Source of the DNA: Acidobacteriota bacterium
GTDB taxonomy: Bacteria > Acidobacteriota > Terriglobia > Acidiferrales > UBA7541
NCBI GenBank assembly: GCA_028876695.1
Contig: JAGWRH010000275.1
Coordinates: 1-7,194 of the forward strand
Reading direction: 5' to 3'
Length of the DNA: 7,194 nucleotides
Part shown: piece by piece, positions 6,596 to 7,194 of the stretch
How positions within the stretch are numbered: position 1 is the first letter of the stretch
How the letters are laid out: each line of letters starts with the position of its first letter
The notes under the pieces: generated by a model
What the model was told of the DNA's origin: nothing
The model's database searches: none
What the model saw: only the letters and a program-made list of their open reading frames with translations
Translations under genes and position numbers: made by a program

Positions 6596-6608
6596 TGCCG
6601 GCTTTCGT
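6584..6608. terminator. Hairpin spanning the flavoprotein stop codon
   Basis: ACGAAAGCC (6584-6592) and GGCTTTCGT (6600-6608) form a perfect 9-bp stem with the 7-nt loop TGATGCC. The loop begins with the TGA stop codon. No T-run follows on the plus strand, so it is not a standard intrinsic terminator. Being symmetric, it would also form in the convergent transcript from the right, past the end of that gene. Possible roles are a U-less terminator, an mRNA 3'-end protecting structure or a barrier between convergent genes. Confidence 0.4.
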
Positions 6609-6730
6609 GAGCCACCTTGATTCGACGACAACCTGCCGCGCTACGGATTCGCTTGCCCGGCCATTTGCTCGCCGCCGGAGTTATCGGAACGGGATTCGTC
6701 GGCTTGCGAGGTGCGGGCCGTGCGGTGTCG
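6596..6730. other. Convergent intergenic gap without a supported gene
   Basis: These 135 bp separate the flavoprotein gene from the end of the leftward flavoenzyme gene. Apart from the right arm of the stop-codon hairpin I see no RNA gene, strong terminator or promoter. A 43-codon TTG-initiated frame (6617-6748, plus) exists but has no ribosome binding site and runs into the neighbouring gene. Confidence 0.5.
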
Positions 6731-7194
6731 TCAGCTCTGATGCGATAGGCGCGTCCGCGCTTCGGGGCCGGCCAAACCCAGATGGACCAGCGCGAGCCGT
6801 TCGGCGACCACCTCGTACTGCGCCGAGAGGTGCCCGCGATACATGGACATGTCGCGGTAGTATCGCTGAATTTTCTGCCCGTTTTTCGCGCCCGCGCTGC
6901 TGGACGTGCGAAACAGCAGTTCGACGGCTTCCCAAATCATCCGCCCGCCGTGTTCCAGAATCGCGAATAGCTCCAGATCTTCGCGCAGCGTGAAAGGCTC
7001 GCCGCCTTCGTACCCGCGCCGGCAATATTCCATGTAACGCTCGCCCGCGCTCAGCACCAGCTGTCGCGCCGCGCCGACCATCCCCAGCGCCAGCCCGATG
7101 GCGCGCTGGTAATCATGATGCTGATAGCGCAGCATAATCGGCGGGAAGAGCGTGTTCTTGGTGCGAATGATCGACTCGTATTCGTCGATCGCCG
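6731..7194 (-). CDS. Acyl-CoA dehydrogenase-fold flavoenzyme, C-terminal part (type 2 / flavin-dependent monooxygenase-like)
   Basis: Only the last 153 residues are visible; the frame stays open through the right window edge, so the true start lies outside. The Met at 7133-7135 is internal: the frame continues upstream as DEYESIIRTKNTLFPPIM. The segment is helical and matches the C-terminal four-helix domain of acyl-CoA dehydrogenase-like proteins (Pfam Acyl-CoA_dh_2 type). The diagnostic stretch is LLFRTSSSAGAKNGQKIQRY followed by YRDMSMYRGH. Its Arg-Asp and His pattern is typical of two-component flavin-dependent hydroxylases and desaturases in this family, such as HsaA-like enzymes. The N-terminal and middle flavin-binding domains are not in view, so dehydrogenase versus monooxygenase cannot be decided. 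It converges tail to tail on the VAO-type gene with a 135-bp gap, so the two are not one transcript, but the neighbourhood suggests related small-molecule oxidation. The tail after the fold is short and ends in RTRLSHQS. The stop is TGA. Confidence 0.82.
   Translation of the reverse strand, partial: AIDEYESIIRTKNTLFPPIMLRYQHHDYQRAIGLALGMVGAARQLVLSAGERYMEYCRRGYEGGEPFTLREDLELFAILEHGGRMIWEAVELLFRTSSSAGAKNGQKIQRYYRDMSMYRGHLSAQYEVVAERLALVHLGLAGPEARTRLSHQS

Noticed and set aside
6617..6748. 43-residue plus-strand frame from a TTG, with the hydrophobic stretch LLAAGVIGTGFVGLRGAG
   Set aside because: It has no ribosome binding site, uses a rare start and runs into the opposing flavoenzyme gene. One hydrophobic stretch in GC-rich DNA is weak evidence.

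Overview
This 7.2-kb, high-GC window is bacterial chromosome. The style of SecA (long Ala/Pro-rich insert, Gln-rich tail, SEC-C zinc motif), the dense GC-rich codon use, and a small C-C-CxxH protein of a type I associate with Acidobacteriota suggest a soil acidobacterium (Bryobacter/Solibacter-like). That assignment is inference from protein style, not a search result.

Layout. The left half is transcribed leftward: a complete secA (544-3516, minus) is followed downstream by a short hypothetical gene (60-395, minus) with a possible zinc-binding cysteine/histidine pattern. Bases 1-59 contain no gene I can support. A 282-bp divergent intergenic region (3517-3798) carries a recognisable secA promoter, a perfect 10-bp inverted repeat and an extended -10 box for the rightward genes. 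The right half begins with two rightward genes separated by 52 bp, probably one operon. The first encodes a class C beta-lactamase-fold serine hydrolase (3799-4962). The second encodes a flavoprotein of the vanillyl-alcohol oxidase / 4-cresol dehydrogenase family (5015-6595). A hairpin spans the stop codon of the flavoprotein gene. Facing it from the right edge is the C-terminal part of an acyl-CoA-dehydrogenase-fold flavoenzyme (6731-7194, minus, cut by the window end) of the type that includes flavin-dependent monooxygenases.

How the genes may work together. SecA is the housekeeping ATPase motor of the Sec translocon and is unrelated in function to its right-hand neighbours. The serine hydrolase and the VAO-type flavoprotein, with the convergent flavoenzyme, look like an accessory catabolic or biosynthetic module. 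An esterase-like hydrolase could release a small (perhaps phenolic) substrate, the VAO-type enzyme could oxidise it, and the second flavoenzyme could hydroxylate or desaturate a related compound. The pathway is inference; the substrate is not visible in the sequence. The most interesting detail is that the VAO-type protein keeps the FAD-linking His and most catalytic residues but differs at several substrate-pocket positions, so its substrate probably differs from vanillyl alcohol or p-cresol.

No tRNA, rRNA, CRISPR array, insertion sequence or attachment site was seen. Several long open frames lie antisense to secA and the flavoprotein gene; I judge them to be by-products of GC-rich codon usage.
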